NCBI GenBank assembly: GCA_036677805.1
Contig: JAVBVS010000011.1
Location: 76,843 to 140,842, forward strand
Source of the DNA: SIG78 sp036677805
GTDB taxonomy: Bacteria > Verrucomicrobiota > Lentisphaeria > Victivallales > Victivallaceae
Length of the DNA stretch: 64,000 bases
Reading direction: 5' to 3'
The notes under the pieces are model-generated. The model did not search any database and was not told the origin of the DNA. It saw only the letters and a program-made list of their open reading frames with translations. Position numbers and translations under genes: made by a program. The first letter of the stretch is position 1; each line of letters starts with the position of its first letter. This document shows positions 47,893-56,447 of the stretch, in pieces.

Positions 47893-48429
47893 TTACGTCA
47901 GAGAACGGCCGAAGGCTTCGGCTTCGGCCAACGCCGGATGGTTGCGCATGTCCCCCGGCTTGACCACGCCGGGGACATGCAGCACTTTTCGATTGCGCCA
48001 GCCGATCTCTCCGATCAGGCTGAAATAAGTCCGGTCCATCAATTCGAATGATTGATCGGAATCGGCGCAGACGCCGAAAAAGGCGCAGTCGAGCTTCGGA
48101 TAGGCCTTCTGCGTCCAGTAGGGATAAAGCCGGTTGATGAAGGCAAAAAATTGCGCCGGAAAAGTAGCGTAATAAAGCGGCGCCGCAATCAACAGGAAAT
48201 CGCAGCGGTCCAGTTCGGCATAGAGTTGCTTCATATCGTCGTCGATCACGCAATGGCCGCCGTTTTTCGCGCAGGCCCAGCAGGAATTGCACGGCTTGAT
48301 TGCGAGATTGCGGAGCGATTTTTTATGCACTTCGTTGCCGGCCGCCGCGGCTCCCGCGCTGAACGCGTCGGCCAACATGTCGCTGTTGGAGTCGGCCCGC
48401 ATCGAAACCGACAGAACGAAAATCCTCAT
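47893..48429 (-). CDS. NADPH-dependent FMN reductase / iron-sulfur flavoprotein-like protein
   Basis: 178 residues with a flavodoxin-like fold. MRIFVLSVSMRADSNSDMLA is the phosphate-binding start; CNSCWACAKNGGHC (Cx2Cx2Cx6C) is the cluster-type Cys motif of archaeal iron-sulfur flavoproteins; LIAAPLYYATFPAQFFAFIN is the flavin-binding loop; AFFGVCADSDQSFELMDRT follows. Probable soluble electron carrier or oxidoreductase of unknown partner. The ATG overlaps the stop of the upstream MFS gene (ATGA) and has GGGGAGG 4 bases before it, so the two are co-translated. A longer open frame upstream is inside the MFS gene. Confidence 0.88.
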   Translation of the reverse strand: MRIFVLSVSMRADSNSDMLADAFSAGAAAAGNEVHKKSLRNLAIKPCNSCWACAKNGGHCVIDDDMKQLYAELDRCDFLLIAAPLYYATFPAQFFAFINRLYPYWTQKAYPKLDCAFFGVCADSDQSFELMDRTYFSLIGEIGWRNRKVLHVPGVVKPGDMRNHPALAEAEAFGRSLT

Positions 48430-49787
48430 CGTGCCTCCCCGGGCGTTGCCGACTGTCTTTTCTGCTCCACATTTCCGGGAATCGCTTCGCCTTCCGGCAC
48501 CGTCCGTTTGCCGATCGCCATCAGCGGCAGTACGCAACACAGCGTCAGCAGCGTACAGACGAAAAACAGCAGATGATAGCGGTTCAGACGTGTCCCCCAC
48601 AACTCCATGCTCCAGCCGATGTGCTGGAGATATTCCATCCAGAGTCCCCCCAGATAGGCCGTCCCGAGGCAGGAGAGTCCGATAAAAATCCGGGCCAAGC
48701 CGAAATAACCGGCGCGCCCTTTCGCCGGAAAGATTTCCAGCCCGTAATTGTTGACCAGCATCGAATGGGTCCAGCCCGCCATGCCCGCCACGACATTGGC
48801 GGCGATGATCATCGTGATCCCCCACCATGCCGACGCCAGCCACAGAAACATCGAACAGGCCACCGTCCCCGACACAATAATCAGCGGCAGCCGATTCCCC
48901 CAGCGGTCGCTGATTCTGCCCAGCACGAACAACATGATCAGGCTGGTCGCCGTCGTGACCAGACTCACCAGCATGATCTTGGTCAGCCCGAACCCGAACT
49001 GATCCATCAGGTAGGCCGCGGAGAAGCAGAACATCGCCGTCCGCCCGCCCGACCAGCAGAAGAAAAATGCGATATAGCTCCACAGCGCCGGGCTGAAATA
49101 TTGCAATCGCTCATGGTGCGACTTGCCGCCGAAAATGAAATTCGCCACCTCGGGTTTCCGGTCGGGGATGGTTCCGGCCAGCAGGATTGCCGCCACATGC
49201 GATATGGAGACAAAGAAAAAGATCAGCGCATAGGTGGTCCAGTTCGGCCAGCCGTCGCCCACCCAGGCCACGCCCGCGCCCAGCAGCATCGCCCCCACGG
49301 TGGCGATTGCGTATTTGGCGCTGGTGAACCATCCCCGCAGATGCGTCGGCACCAGGTCTCCGATCCAGGCGGTTTCGATGTTCAGCTGAACCGACGTCGC
49401 CAGCGTCATCATCATAATGCAGCCGATAAACATCCACAGCAGCGGCAGGTTCCAGTCGGGACGCCAGCCGGTCAGCAGCACCACTCCGGCAGCGCCCGCC
49501 GCCAATACGCCGAAGGACAATGCCAGCGCCAGCGCCCGGAAATCGGTTTTGCACCACTTCTGGAAGATCATGCCCATGAACTGGATCAGCGACGATCCGG
49601 CCCCGAACGATCCGAGCACCGCCAGATGCCAGTCCGTGCCGCCCAGACTGCGCACGATCGTGGTGTTCAATCCGCCGAGAGTGGACTCCTCTCCGGAAAA
49701 AAGCAGATTGACGATCCCGAGCTTCAGTCTTGCGAAACGCAACTCCTGTTTGACCGCGCTCTGGTCCGATAGCTGCATATTTTCCAC
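48426..49787 (-). CDS. Major facilitator superfamily transporter
   Basis: 453 residues with about 12 hydrophobic helices. RFARLKLGIVNLLFSGEEST begins the first helix; GWFTSAKYAIATVGAMLLGA and FVLGRISDRWGNRLPLII (the DRxGxR-type loop) are MFS features; GLARIFIGLSCLGTAYLGGL follows near the end. Substrate unknown. The start is GTG with AGGAG 8 bases upstream; an ATG three codons later is possible but too far from the ribosome binding site. Coupled by a 4-base overlap to the Fe-S flavoprotein-like gene, suggesting linked function, for example uptake or export of a compound reduced by it. Confidence 0.9.
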   Translation of the reverse strand: MENMQLSDQSAVKQELRFARLKLGIVNLLFSGEESTLGGLNTTIVRSLGGTDWHLAVLGSFGAGSSLIQFMGMIFQKWCKTDFRALALALSFGVLAAGAAGVVLLTGWRPDWNLPLLWMFIGCIMMMTLATSVQLNIETAWIGDLVPTHLRGWFTSAKYAIATVGAMLLGAGVAWVGDGWPNWTTYALIFFFVSISHVAAILLAGTIPDRKPEVANFIFGGKSHHERLQYFSPALWSYIAFFFCWSGGRTAMFCFSAAYLMDQFGFGLTKIMLVSLVTTATSLIMLFVLGRISDRWGNRLPLIIVSGTVACSMFLWLASAWWGITMIIAANVVAGMAGWTHSMLVNNYGLEIFPAKGRAGYFGLARIFIGLSCLGTAYLGGLWMEYLQHIGWSMELWGTRLNRYHLLFFVCTLLTLCCVLPLMAIGKRTVPEGEAIPGNVEQKRQSATPGEAR

Positions 49788-49873
49788 GCTTCAGACTCCT
49801 TTGCCCCCGTCTTATCGTGCCGGTGCGCATTCGGGGAGCGGAAATATTGCCGAATGGTTACAATGTTTCAGCC

Positions 49874-49902
49874 AATATAGCCCGTATCGGCATATTCGGC
49901 AA
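49874..49902 (-). promoter_or_regulatory. Promoter of the MFS-flavoprotein operon
   Basis: Minus strand TTGCCG (49902-49897), 17 bases, TATATT (49879-49874) preceded by GGGC. Start near 49867 gives an 80-base leader. The rest of 49903-50086 contains two perfect GC hairpins (GGCCGG/CCGGCC and GCTCGC/GCGAGC) without T runs, possibly the end structures of the upstream MFS transcript. Confidence 0.65.
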
Positions 49903-50086
49903 ACGCCTTTTTGCGGATATATTGATTTTATGTCGCATAACGAAAATTTTTTATCGGGCGAACATCGGAACTTCTGCCTGCAACGGTTATCCGAAACGAG
50001 TTTTATTGGCCGGAGGAAACCGGCCCCCCAGCGGATATTGCCGTCCGCCCCCGCTCGCAGGCCCGCGAGCCATCCTCCGGAAACTA

Positions 50087-51274
50087 TTACCGGCTCTGCC
50101 TGGCGGCGGCAAGGTAAAATAACGGAACCGCCATCAGCTGCGCGGCCATGGAAACCCCGATCATCAGCGGCAATGAAATATCATACAGCACACCGGTTAA
50201 CCAACTGCCAAGAAACCAGCATACTCCGAATGCGCATTCAAAAATTCCATAGCCGGACGCCCGGCTCGCCTTGGGAACCATCCCGGCCACCGCCGCTTTC
50301 AGAATCGATTCCTGAGCTCCCATGCCGATGCCCCAGAGAATGCTCCCCGCCCAGGTCAAGCTCAATGATCGGAACCCGAAGACGCACGGCACGAAACCAG
50401 CCGCCAGCACGGTTGAAACCATCAGCACCCTGAATCCATGACGATCGAAGAGCCAGCCGAACCACAATGCCGCCACCGCATCAACCAGCATCGCCCCGGC
50501 GTAAAGCAAAGGCAGCGCTTGCGGCGACAGAATGGCGGTTTTCAATGCGTGCATTGTAATCAGCGAAAAATCGATGAAACCGAATGCAAAAAAACCGATG
50601 GCGGCCAAATAAATCCAAAATGCAGACGAAGACTTGAATGCCCCGGCACTGCCCGTTTCTGATTCAAAACGCTCCGGGTTCGGAAATTTTTTACGGGCAT
50701 ACAACAAAACCAGCAATGTGGCAAAGGCCGGAACCGCCAATACGGCAAAACAACGGGCATAGGTTCGATAGACTTCGGCTTCGCTTTTGAAGAGCATGAT
50801 GAGGTAAAGCAGGACCGGTCCCAGGAACGCCCCGATCTGATCCAGCGCCTCCTGCAAAGCAAACCCTTTTCCGACGCCGCCTTGAGAAGCCGCGAACGAG
50901 AGAATCGTATTCTTAGCCGGTTTTTTAATGGCTTTTCCGGTCCGTTCCAGAACCAGCAAGGCGCATGCCGCCATCCAGCCGTGCTCTCCAACCAGAGCCA
51001 GAAGCGGCACGGAGAATACGTCAATGACATAGCCGACGATGGTAAAGGTCCAATATTTCCGAGTCCGGTCGGTCAGCTTGCCGACCCACAGCCGCAACGA
51101 ATACCCGACCAACTCCCCCAACCCGGAAATAAAACCGATCGTTCCCGCGGATGCCCCCAGAATGGCCAGATAGGCCCCCCGGATACTTGCCGCACCTTCA
51201 TGCGTCATGTCCGAGAACAGGCTGGCAATCCCCAACAGAATGATGAACGTCATCGCCGGAGTGATTTTTTTCAT
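50087..51274 (-). CDS. Major facilitator superfamily transporter, downstream of crcB
   Basis: 395 residues, about 12 helices. MTFIILLGIASLFSDMTHEG, RGAYLAILGASAGTIGFISG, GYSLRLWVGKLTDRTRKYW (conserved loop 2-3 Gly...Asp-Arg), ERTGKAIKKPAKNTILSFAA and GIGMGAQESILKAAVAGMVP are visible. The sequence type resembles transporters with the ERxGKaiRxPaxd loop, whose substrates are mostly unknown. AGGATATTGCG precedes the ATG. It lies 32 bases behind crcB on the same strand and no terminator is seen between, so it is probably controlled by the same fluoride riboswitch. Confidence 0.9.
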   Translation of the reverse strand: MKKITPAMTFIILLGIASLFSDMTHEGAASIRGAYLAILGASAGTIGFISGLGELVGYSLRLWVGKLTDRTRKYWTFTIVGYVIDVFSVPLLALVGEHGWMAACALLVLERTGKAIKKPAKNTILSFAASQGGVGKGFALQEALDQIGAFLGPVLLYLIMLFKSEAEVYRTYARCFAVLAVPAFATLLVLLYARKKFPNPERFESETGSAGAFKSSSAFWIYLAAIGFFAFGFIDFSLITMHALKTAILSPQALPLLYAGAMLVDAVAALWFGWLFDRHGFRVLMVSTVLAAGFVPCVFGFRSLSLTWAGSILWGIGMGAQESILKAAVAGMVPKASRASGYGIFECAFGVCWFLGSWLTGVLYDISLPLMIGVSMAAQLMAVPLFYLAAARQSR

Positions 51275-51306
51275 CGCAATATCCTCCGAAAATCATCTTC
51301 ATTATT

Positions 51307-51684
51307 TCAACGGCAGAGGATGCGCGCCAGCCAGTAGCCGCCGCCGGCGGCGGCGACCCCCATCACATTCTGAATCAGGACGCTGCCCCAGAATTTGACA
51401 TACTGGGCATCGATGAAGTAACGCGCGCTTTCAAGCGCAAAGGTGCTGAAGGTCGTGAACGCGCCCAGGAAGCCGACGAAAAGAATCGGGAAATAATCCT
51501 CGTAATGCTGAAATTTGGTCCGGCACAGAATGAACAGGAATCCCGCCGCGAAGGAACCGACGACATTGACCGCCAGCGTCCCCCACGGAAACCCCGGCAG
51601 CATGTGGTTGAGCCCCCGCATAGCCACATAACGCGCCATGGTCCCCAGAAAACCGGCGCAGCCGGCCAGCAGCAACATCTTCAT
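51307..51684 (-). CDS. crcB: Fluoride exporter CrcB/Fluc
   Basis: 125 residues, four helices, dual-topology fluoride channel. GCAGFLGTMARYVAMRGLNH, GFPWGTLAVNVVGSFAAGFL (the NxxGSF motif) and FVGFLGAFTTFSTFALESAR (the central Thr-Phe-Ser-Thr-Phe pore motif) are diagnostic. The ATG at 51684 is chosen because GGAGG lies 8 bases before it, inside the seven codons that an upstream ATG would add. Preceded by a fluoride-riboswitch-like leader and followed by an MFS gene. Some species carry two crcB genes; only one is present here. Confidence 0.95.
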   Translation of the reverse strand: MKMLLLAGCAGFLGTMARYVAMRGLNHMLPGFPWGTLAVNVVGSFAAGFLFILCRTKFQHYEDYFPILFVGFLGAFTTFSTFALESARYFIDAQYVKFWGSVLIQNVMGVAAAGGGYWLARILCR

Positions 51685-51743
51685 CACGCATTCCTCCATC
51701 GTCATGAGGCATAAAAACTGAAAAGCCGATGCCTCCGGTTGTT

Positions 51744-51803
51744 CCAGAAGTCATCAGCTTGATCCGCGGTTCGGCGACTGCCGGGGAGCACTTCATTCCC
51801 CAT
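51744..51803 (-). promoter_or_regulatory. Fluoride riboswitch (crcB motif)
   Basis: On the minus strand, the leader begins GGGGAATGAAGTGCTCCCC (stem around an internal ATGAAGT) and ends AAGCTGATGACTTCTGG. The segment GAAGT pairs with ACTTC, and GCTGATGAC is the highly conserved 3' core of crcB RNAs, whose usual ending CTAC is CTGG here. Between the aptamer and the gene, GAGGCAT and ATGCCTC can form a 7-bp hairpin with the start region, a candidate expression platform. The predicted transcription start is only a few bases upstream of the aptamer. Confidence 0.78.
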
Positions 51804-51812
51804 ATTCCATAT

Positions 51813-51841
51813 AATATATCGCCATTTGGCGGAAAATGCAA
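51813..51841 (-). promoter_or_regulatory. Promoter of the fluoride riboswitch - crcB unit
   Basis: Minus strand TTGCAT (51841-51836), 17 bases, TATATT (51818-51813). Start near 51806, just before the aptamer. Confidence 0.75.
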
Positions 51842-51898
51842 AAAAGCGGCCCGGAATGCTGTTTTTCGTAAAACAACGGCCGTGCCGCCGGAAGCCGA

Positions 51899-52256
51899 CT
51901 ATAACCGACGCTGGAGCGGCAAGGCGATGCAGCGATATTGCCAGCTGAAATTGAGCAATCCGATCCCGTAATCCGTGCCGAGATCGATCAAACCCGGTCT
52001 GGACCTCCGAACGGTTGCTGACCTTGCAAACACCCCGCTGCAACTCGAAGGAGTCCTGATCGTCCCAATTTGACCACCCCGCACTGCCACAGCCGGCAGG
52101 GAAAAGGCAAAACAGCCGAGGAGAGGCGGCACCGCCAGATCATTGCAGACGCCGAATTCCAGCAAGCCGCCACGGGTATTGTAAAAACCGATCCGCATGA
52201 GCAGCGGATTCCGGCTGTAAGGCCAATAAACGTCGCAGATTGTACCGTTACGGCGG
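51899..52256 (-). pseudogene. Frameshifted remnant of an unknown gene
   Basis: Between crcB and a GNAT gene, three reading frames join into one protein-like sequence: CDVYWPYSRNPLLMRIGFYN and LLEFGVCNDLAVPPLLG in one frame, then WSNWDDQDSFELQRGVCKVS in a second frame (about 52075-51985), then LIDLGTDYGIGLLNFSWQYR in the first frame again to a stop at 51899. Each piece has the codon bias of real genes and no single frame covers all. A pair of compensating frameshifts in a gene that has also lost its start fits best. The family is not recognised. A sequencing error is possible, but the missing start argues for decay. Confidence 0.4.
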
Positions 52257-52739
52257 TTACAACAGGTGATAAAAAAGCACAATGTCCTCGTAGCTGCCGT
52301 CGGCTTTGAGAAACCCGCCGGGCACGGAGCCGAGCCGGATGAAACCCAGCTTTTCATAAAGGCGGATGGCCGTGCGGTTGGATTCGGTGACGGCGTTGAA
52401 TTGCAGAACCCGGAAACCGAGTTCCCGCGCCTTGGTCAGCGAATGGCGCACCAGCGCCTCGCCCACGCCGCAGCCGCGCATGTCCTCGCGCACGGCATAA
52501 CTGCCGTTGGCCAGATGGCCGCAACGGCCGACATTGTTGGGGTGGAGGATATACAAGCCGACCGGTTCGCCGTTGCGCTCCGCCACTCCGGTGAAACTCT
52601 GCCCGGCGAAAAATTGCCCCGCTTCCTCCACCGAAAGCATCTCCATCTGCGGGAACGCGTCTCCCGCATCGACAATCGCATTCCAGAGTTCGCGCAACGC
52701 CGGAATGTCCTTCTTCTCCGCTTCCCGTATTATCACCAT
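52257..52739 (-). CDS. GNAT-family N-acetyltransferase
   Basis: 160 residues. VIIREAEKKDIPALRELWNA is the N-terminal strand-helix; VGLYILHPNNVGRCGHLANG, then the acetyl-CoA loop YAVREDMRGCGVGEALVRHS (R-x-x-G-x-G/A type) and FNAVTESNRTAIRLYEKLGF are the diagnostic motifs A and B. Substrate unknown. It follows another GNAT gene by 43 bases on the same strand, without sharing obvious similarity beyond the fold. Confidence 0.93.
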   Translation of the reverse strand: MVIIREAEKKDIPALRELWNAIVDAGDAFPQMEMLSVEEAGQFFAGQSFTGVAERNGEPVGLYILHPNNVGRCGHLANGSYAVREDMRGCGVGEALVRHSLTKARELGFRVLQFNAVTESNRTAIRLYEKLGFIRLGSVPGGFLKADGSYEDIVLFYHLL

Positions 52740-52782
52740 TTCGCCCCCCTCCAGTGGTTGGTTTGCCCGGCGGCGGCCCGGC

Positions 52783-53304
52783 TCAGAAGTTCCGCTCCAT
52801 CAACCTCGCGTCTGCCCCGTAGGAACTCAGGTCCTGATGCTCCGCCGCCGGATGATAACCGCATTTCGCCCAGAACTCCGCCGCCCCCTGAATCGCAGTC
52901 AGATAAGATTTTTTCCACCCGTGCCTGCGCGCCGCCGCCGCCACGCAATCGCATAGGCCGCGCCCCGCAGCCCTGCCCCGCAGCGCCGGCGCCAAAGCCA
53001 GATCATGGATATAAACCATGTCGCAATCCTCCGGCAGCGCGGTCAGCTCCACATGCAGCGCCGGACAGCTTCCCGAACGCCACGGATGCGCCAGCACATA
53101 CCCCAGAATCGCACCGCGAATTTCGCAGACGAAGCAGAAATCGCCGCCCCGCCGCAACTTGCTGATCATCACCGCCGCCGATTCCGGCACAATGGCGTGA
53201 TATGCCAGCTCCTGAATCGCGCATACCGCAGCGATATCGGTTTCGCGCATCGTCCGAAAGATCGGGAAAGCATTGTCCGGGACGGATTCGGCCGCGGCAT
53301 TCAT
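52783..53304 (-). CDS. GNAT-family N-acetyltransferase
   Basis: 173 residues. FRTMRETDIAAVCAIQELAY, FCFVCEIRGAILGYVLAHPW, VYIHDLALAPALRGRAAGRG (acetyl-CoA-binding loop) and AAEFWAKCGYHPAAEHQDLS fit the family. The ATG at 53304 has GGAG 9 bases upstream; an earlier GTG eight codons before it is less well placed. It is 28 bases behind a flavodoxin-fold reductase gene. Substrate unknown. Confidence 0.92.
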   Translation of the reverse strand: MNAAAESVPDNAFPIFRTMRETDIAAVCAIQELAYHAIVPESAAVMISKLRRGGDFCFVCEIRGAILGYVLAHPWRSGSCPALHVELTALPEDCDMVYIHDLALAPALRGRAAGRGLCDCVAAAARRHGWKKSYLTAIQGAAEFWAKCGYHPAAEHQDLSSYGADARLMERNF

Positions 53305-53332
53305 CCTTGCGCTCTCCGCAGGCGGCACAAGG

Positions 53333-53920
53333 TCAACAGCCGGCCAGGTAACGGCCGAAATCCTCAGCCTGCCCTTTCAGCACCGCATCCTTCGCCAGCG
53401 GCGCGGGGTCCGCTCCGCACATGCCGTGATGCAGGAATTTCACCTCCGGCATGCCGGTGAACTCGGACAAATAGCGCATGCAGCATTTGACCGTTTCCAA
53501 GCCGCTGTCGCCGGCATCGCCGCCCGAAGTGGCCACGACGGCGAACTGAATGCTCTTGAGCGGAGAAATCACGTTGCCCTTTTCATCGTAGCCGGTCAGC
53601 GCCATGAACCGGTCCATGAAGCGCTTGAGTTGAGCGGACATGTTGAAGAAATAGATCGGAGTGGCGAGAATCACCACATCGAAGTCGATCAGCCGGTTGA
53701 TCAATCCGGCGGTTTCGTCCTTCAGCACGCATTTGAATTTGTTCGGCTGGCAGCCGAAACACGAGGAACACCCGCCGGGCAGATTGCTCAGTTGTCCGAC
53801 ATCGATCGTTTCAACCTCGGCCCCCGCCTGCCGGGCGCCCGCGGCCACCAGATTCGCCAAAAATGCCGTGTTGCCGTTTTTGCGCGGCGATCCCATTGCC
53901 AACAAGATCTTTCTGCCCAT
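53333..53920 (-). CDS. Flavodoxin-fold NAD(P)H-dependent oxidoreductase / Fe-S flavoprotein-like
   Basis: 195 residues. GRKILLAMGSPRKNGNTAFL is the FMN phosphate loop (GSPRKxGNT); CSSCFGCQPNKFKC is a Cx2Cx2Cx6C motif like that in the reductase at 47893-48429; DVVILATPIYFFNMSAQLKR is the flavin-side loop; ATSGGDAGDSGLETVKCCMR follows. AGGAG is 7 bases before the ATG. Family members act as quinone, azo or iron-sulfur flavoprotein reductases; the partner is not known. It shares its transcript direction with ahcY upstream and the two GNAT genes downstream. Confidence 0.92.
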   Translation of the reverse strand: MGRKILLAMGSPRKNGNTAFLANLVAAGARQAGAEVETIDVGQLSNLPGGCSSCFGCQPNKFKCVLKDETAGLINRLIDFDVVILATPIYFFNMSAQLKRFMDRFMALTGYDEKGNVISPLKSIQFAVVATSGGDAGDSGLETVKCCMRYLSEFTGMPEVKFLHHGMCGADPAPLAKDAVLKGQAEDFGRYLAGC

Positions 53921-53998
53921 TGCGATGCTCCTTGTTTTATCGGGTTCCCCGGCGGATCGCCGCGCCCGCCGACTCCGGGGCGCGCGGCTTGATTCACC

Positions 53999-55405
53999 TC
54001 AATAACGATAAGTATCGGGCTTGTACGGACCGTCGACGCTCACGCCGATGTAGTCGGCCTGCTGCTGCGTCAGGCGGGTCAGCTTCGCACCCAGCTTGTC
54101 CAGATGCAGCCGCGCCACCTCTTCGTCAAGCTTTTTGTCCAGCAGATAGACGCCGACCTTGCGGTCGGGATGACGCGCAATGTCGATCTGCGCCAGCGTC
54201 TGGTTGGTGAAACTGCTCGACATCACAAAACTCGGATGGCCGGTGGCGCACCCCAGATTGACCAGACGGCCCTCGGCCAGCAGATAGATGGCATGGCCGT
54301 CGGGATAGGTGTAGCGGTGAACCGGACAGGAACTGTCCTTGATCTCCAGCTTCTGAATCCCGGGCCATTTTTCCAGTCGCGCCACCTGGATTTCATTGTC
54401 AAAGTGACCGATATTGCAGACGATCGCCTGGTCTTTCATCCGGCTCATATGTTCGGCGGTGATGATGTCGCAGTTGCCGGTGGTGGTCACGTAAATATCG
54501 GCCAGCGGCAGCGCATCTTCGATCGTGCAGACCTGAAAGCCGGCCATGCACGCCTGAAGCGCGCAGATCGGATCGACTTCGCTGACCAGAACCCGGGCGC
54601 GTTCGTTGCGCATGGCCTCGGCGCAGCCTTTGCCGACATCGCCGTAACCGCAGATCATCACTGTCTTGCCCGAGATCATCACATCGAGCGCCCGCTTGAT
54701 CCCGTCGGGCAGCGAATGCCGGCAGCCGTAAATGTTGTCGAACTTGCTTTTGGTCACGGAGTCGTTGACATTGACCGCCTGAAACAGCAGTTCATTCCGT
54801 TCCGCCATCTGAAGCAGGCGATGAACTCCGGTAGTGGTTTCCTCGGAAACGCCGCGCACCCGCGCCGCCACCTTGTGCCAGTGGCCGGGTTTTTCCTTCA
54901 ACACGCGCTTGAGCAGATCGTTGATGACCTGAAGTTCGTGAATGTCGGTCGGCACGTCGAGAATCGCCGGATCGTTCTCCGCCGCCACACCGCGATGGAT
55001 CAGGAGCGTGGCGTCGCCGCCGTCGTCGACGATCTGGTCGGGACCGTCGCCGTCCGGGAACGTCAGCATCCGGTAGGTGCACTCCCAGTAATCCTCCAGC
55101 GTCTCGCCCTTCCAGGCGAATACCGGAATTCCGGCGGCCGCGATCGCCGCCGCCGCATGATCCTGAGTCGAAAAAATATTGCAGCTCGCCCAGCGCACGT
55201 CCGCGCCCAACGCCTTCAGCGTCTCGATCAACACCGCCGTCTGAATGGTCATATGCAGGCTGCCGGAAATCCGGACGTCCTTGAGCGGCTGCTCCGCGCC
55301 GTATTGTTTGCGCGTGGCCATCAGCCCCGGCATCTCCTGCTCCGCAATGGCGATTTCCTTGCGGCCGAAATCGGCCAGCGCGATCTCTTTAATGCGATAA
55401 TCCAT
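53999..55405 (-). CDS. ahcY: S-adenosylhomocysteine hydrolase
   Basis: Reversibly splits S-adenosylhomocysteine into adenosine and homocysteine; 468 residues, NAD-dependent, cytosolic. RKEIAIAEQEMPGLMATRKQ, GSLHMTIQTAVLIETLKALG, SCNIFSTQDHAAAAIAAAGI, DDGGDATLLIHRGV, NNSVTKSKFDN-like NVNDSVTKSKFDNIYGCRHS and the Rossmann loop VMICGYGDVGKGCAEAMRNE are all present, ending KLGAKLTRLTQQQADYIGVS. The length is that of the class with the approximately 40-residue insert found in many proteobacteria and eukaryotes. Third gene of metK - pfkB - ahcY. A strong GC hairpin without T run lies between it and the flavodoxin gene. Confidence 0.98.
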   Translation of the reverse strand: MDYRIKEIALADFGRKEIAIAEQEMPGLMATRKQYGAEQPLKDVRISGSLHMTIQTAVLIETLKALGADVRWASCNIFSTQDHAAAAIAAAGIPVFAWKGETLEDYWECTYRMLTFPDGDGPDQIVDDGGDATLLIHRGVAAENDPAILDVPTDIHELQVINDLLKRVLKEKPGHWHKVAARVRGVSEETTTGVHRLLQMAERNELLFQAVNVNDSVTKSKFDNIYGCRHSLPDGIKRALDVMISGKTVMICGYGDVGKGCAEAMRNERARVLVSEVDPICALQACMAGFQVCTIEDALPLADIYVTTTGNCDIITAEHMSRMKDQAIVCNIGHFDNEIQVARLEKWPGIQKLEIKDSSCPVHRYTYPDGHAIYLLAEGRLVNLGCATGHPSFVMSSSFTNQTLAQIDIARHPDRKVGVYLLDKKLDEEVARLHLDKLGAKLTRLTQQQADYIGVSVDGPYKPDTYRY

Positions 55406-55442
55406 GATTACTTCCTATAAAATTCAAGCTCGATCGGACATT

Positions 55443-56444
55443 TCATTCCTGCGCTTGCGCCAGGTTCCGCAACCGCATCCAGGCATCGTCGGGCAGCGCC
55501 GCGCCGAATACCTGCACGGTTTCGGCGGCCACCGCCGCGCCGAAACGCGCACTCCGGGCGTCATCCCAGCCCTTCAGCAACCCATACAGAAAACCGGCCG
55601 CGAACGAATCCCCCGCCGCCGTGGTATCGACTGCCGCAACCTTCTGCGCCGGAGCGAAACTTTTCTCGCCGCCACGGCCGACCCAGGCGCCTTTTTCACC
55701 CATTTTGACCACCGCCACCGGGGCCAGAAGCTGCAACCGCGTCAATTGTTCCTCGGGCGGCAGCGCGCCAAGCAACGCATCGGCTTCGTCGGAATTGGCG
55801 AACACCACATCGACATAGGCTTCGACCAGCCGCAGAATCGCCGGCCGGAATGCATTGACCACCTCGAAGCTGGCCAGGTCCAGACTGATCATGCAGCCGG
55901 CAGCGCCGGCGGTCTTCAGCAGATGCTCGACCTTGTCCTCCGGGTGAGCCAAGATGTAGCCTTCGATATGGGCCAGGGTGTAGCCGGCGAAATCCGCCTC
56001 GGTCACTCCCGCCGGATCGAATTCCAGCGCCGCCGCCAGCGCCGGACGCATGGTGCGTTCGGCATCCGGCGTCACCAGACACAGACAGGCGGCGGTCGCC
56101 GCGGATACGCTGCGCCGCAGCGCATGGGTCGAACCGCCGGCGGCAGCCAGCTGCGCCCGGTAGAATTCGCCGTCGGCGTCATCGCCGACAGTCCCCAGCA
56201 GCGCGGTCGGCACCGCCAGCCGGGCCAGATCGAACACCGTATTGCCGGCCGACCCGCCGGGCGTCCGGCGCACCGGCACGGAACCCAGCTGCGTGAGAAT
56301 CTCACGCAGCTCTCCGCCGTCGACCATCACCATGCCGCCCTTGTCGCCGCGGATGCCGGAAACGAATTGTTCCTCCACCTGCGCCAACAGATCGACAATC
56401 GGCGAGCCGACTCCGATCACCGAAAATTTCTTATCGGACATCAT
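55443..56444 (-). CDS. PfkB-family kinase, probable adenosine kinase
   Basis: 333 residues, ribokinase fold. FSVIGVGSPIVDLLAQVEEQ, GGMVMVDGGELREILTQLGS, RTPGGSAGNTVFDLARLAV (substrate-binding GGSAGN), SLDLASFEVVNAFRPAILRL, VFANSDEADALLGALPPEEQ and the catalytic VDTTAAGDSFAAGFLYGLLK (anion hole with Asp base). The context decides the substrate: between metK and ahcY, a kinase that removes the adenosine released by S-adenosylhomocysteine hydrolase would pull that reversible reaction forward. Sequence alone would also allow other sugar or nucleoside kinases. It starts 3 bases after the metK stop. Confidence 0.9.
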   Translation of the reverse strand: MMSDKKFSVIGVGSPIVDLLAQVEEQFVSGIRGDKGGMVMVDGGELREILTQLGSVPVRRTPGGSAGNTVFDLARLAVPTALLGTVGDDADGEFYRAQLAAAGGSTHALRRSVSAATAACLCLVTPDAERTMRPALAAALEFDPAGVTEADFAGYTLAHIEGYILAHPEDKVEHLLKTAGAAGCMISLDLASFEVVNAFRPAILRLVEAYVDVVFANSDEADALLGALPPEEQLTRLQLLAPVAVVKMGEKGAWVGRGGEKSFAPAQKVAAVDTTAAGDSFAAGFLYGLLKGWDDARSARFGAAVAAETVQVFGAALPDDAWMRLRNLAQAQE

Positions 56445-56447
56445 CGT

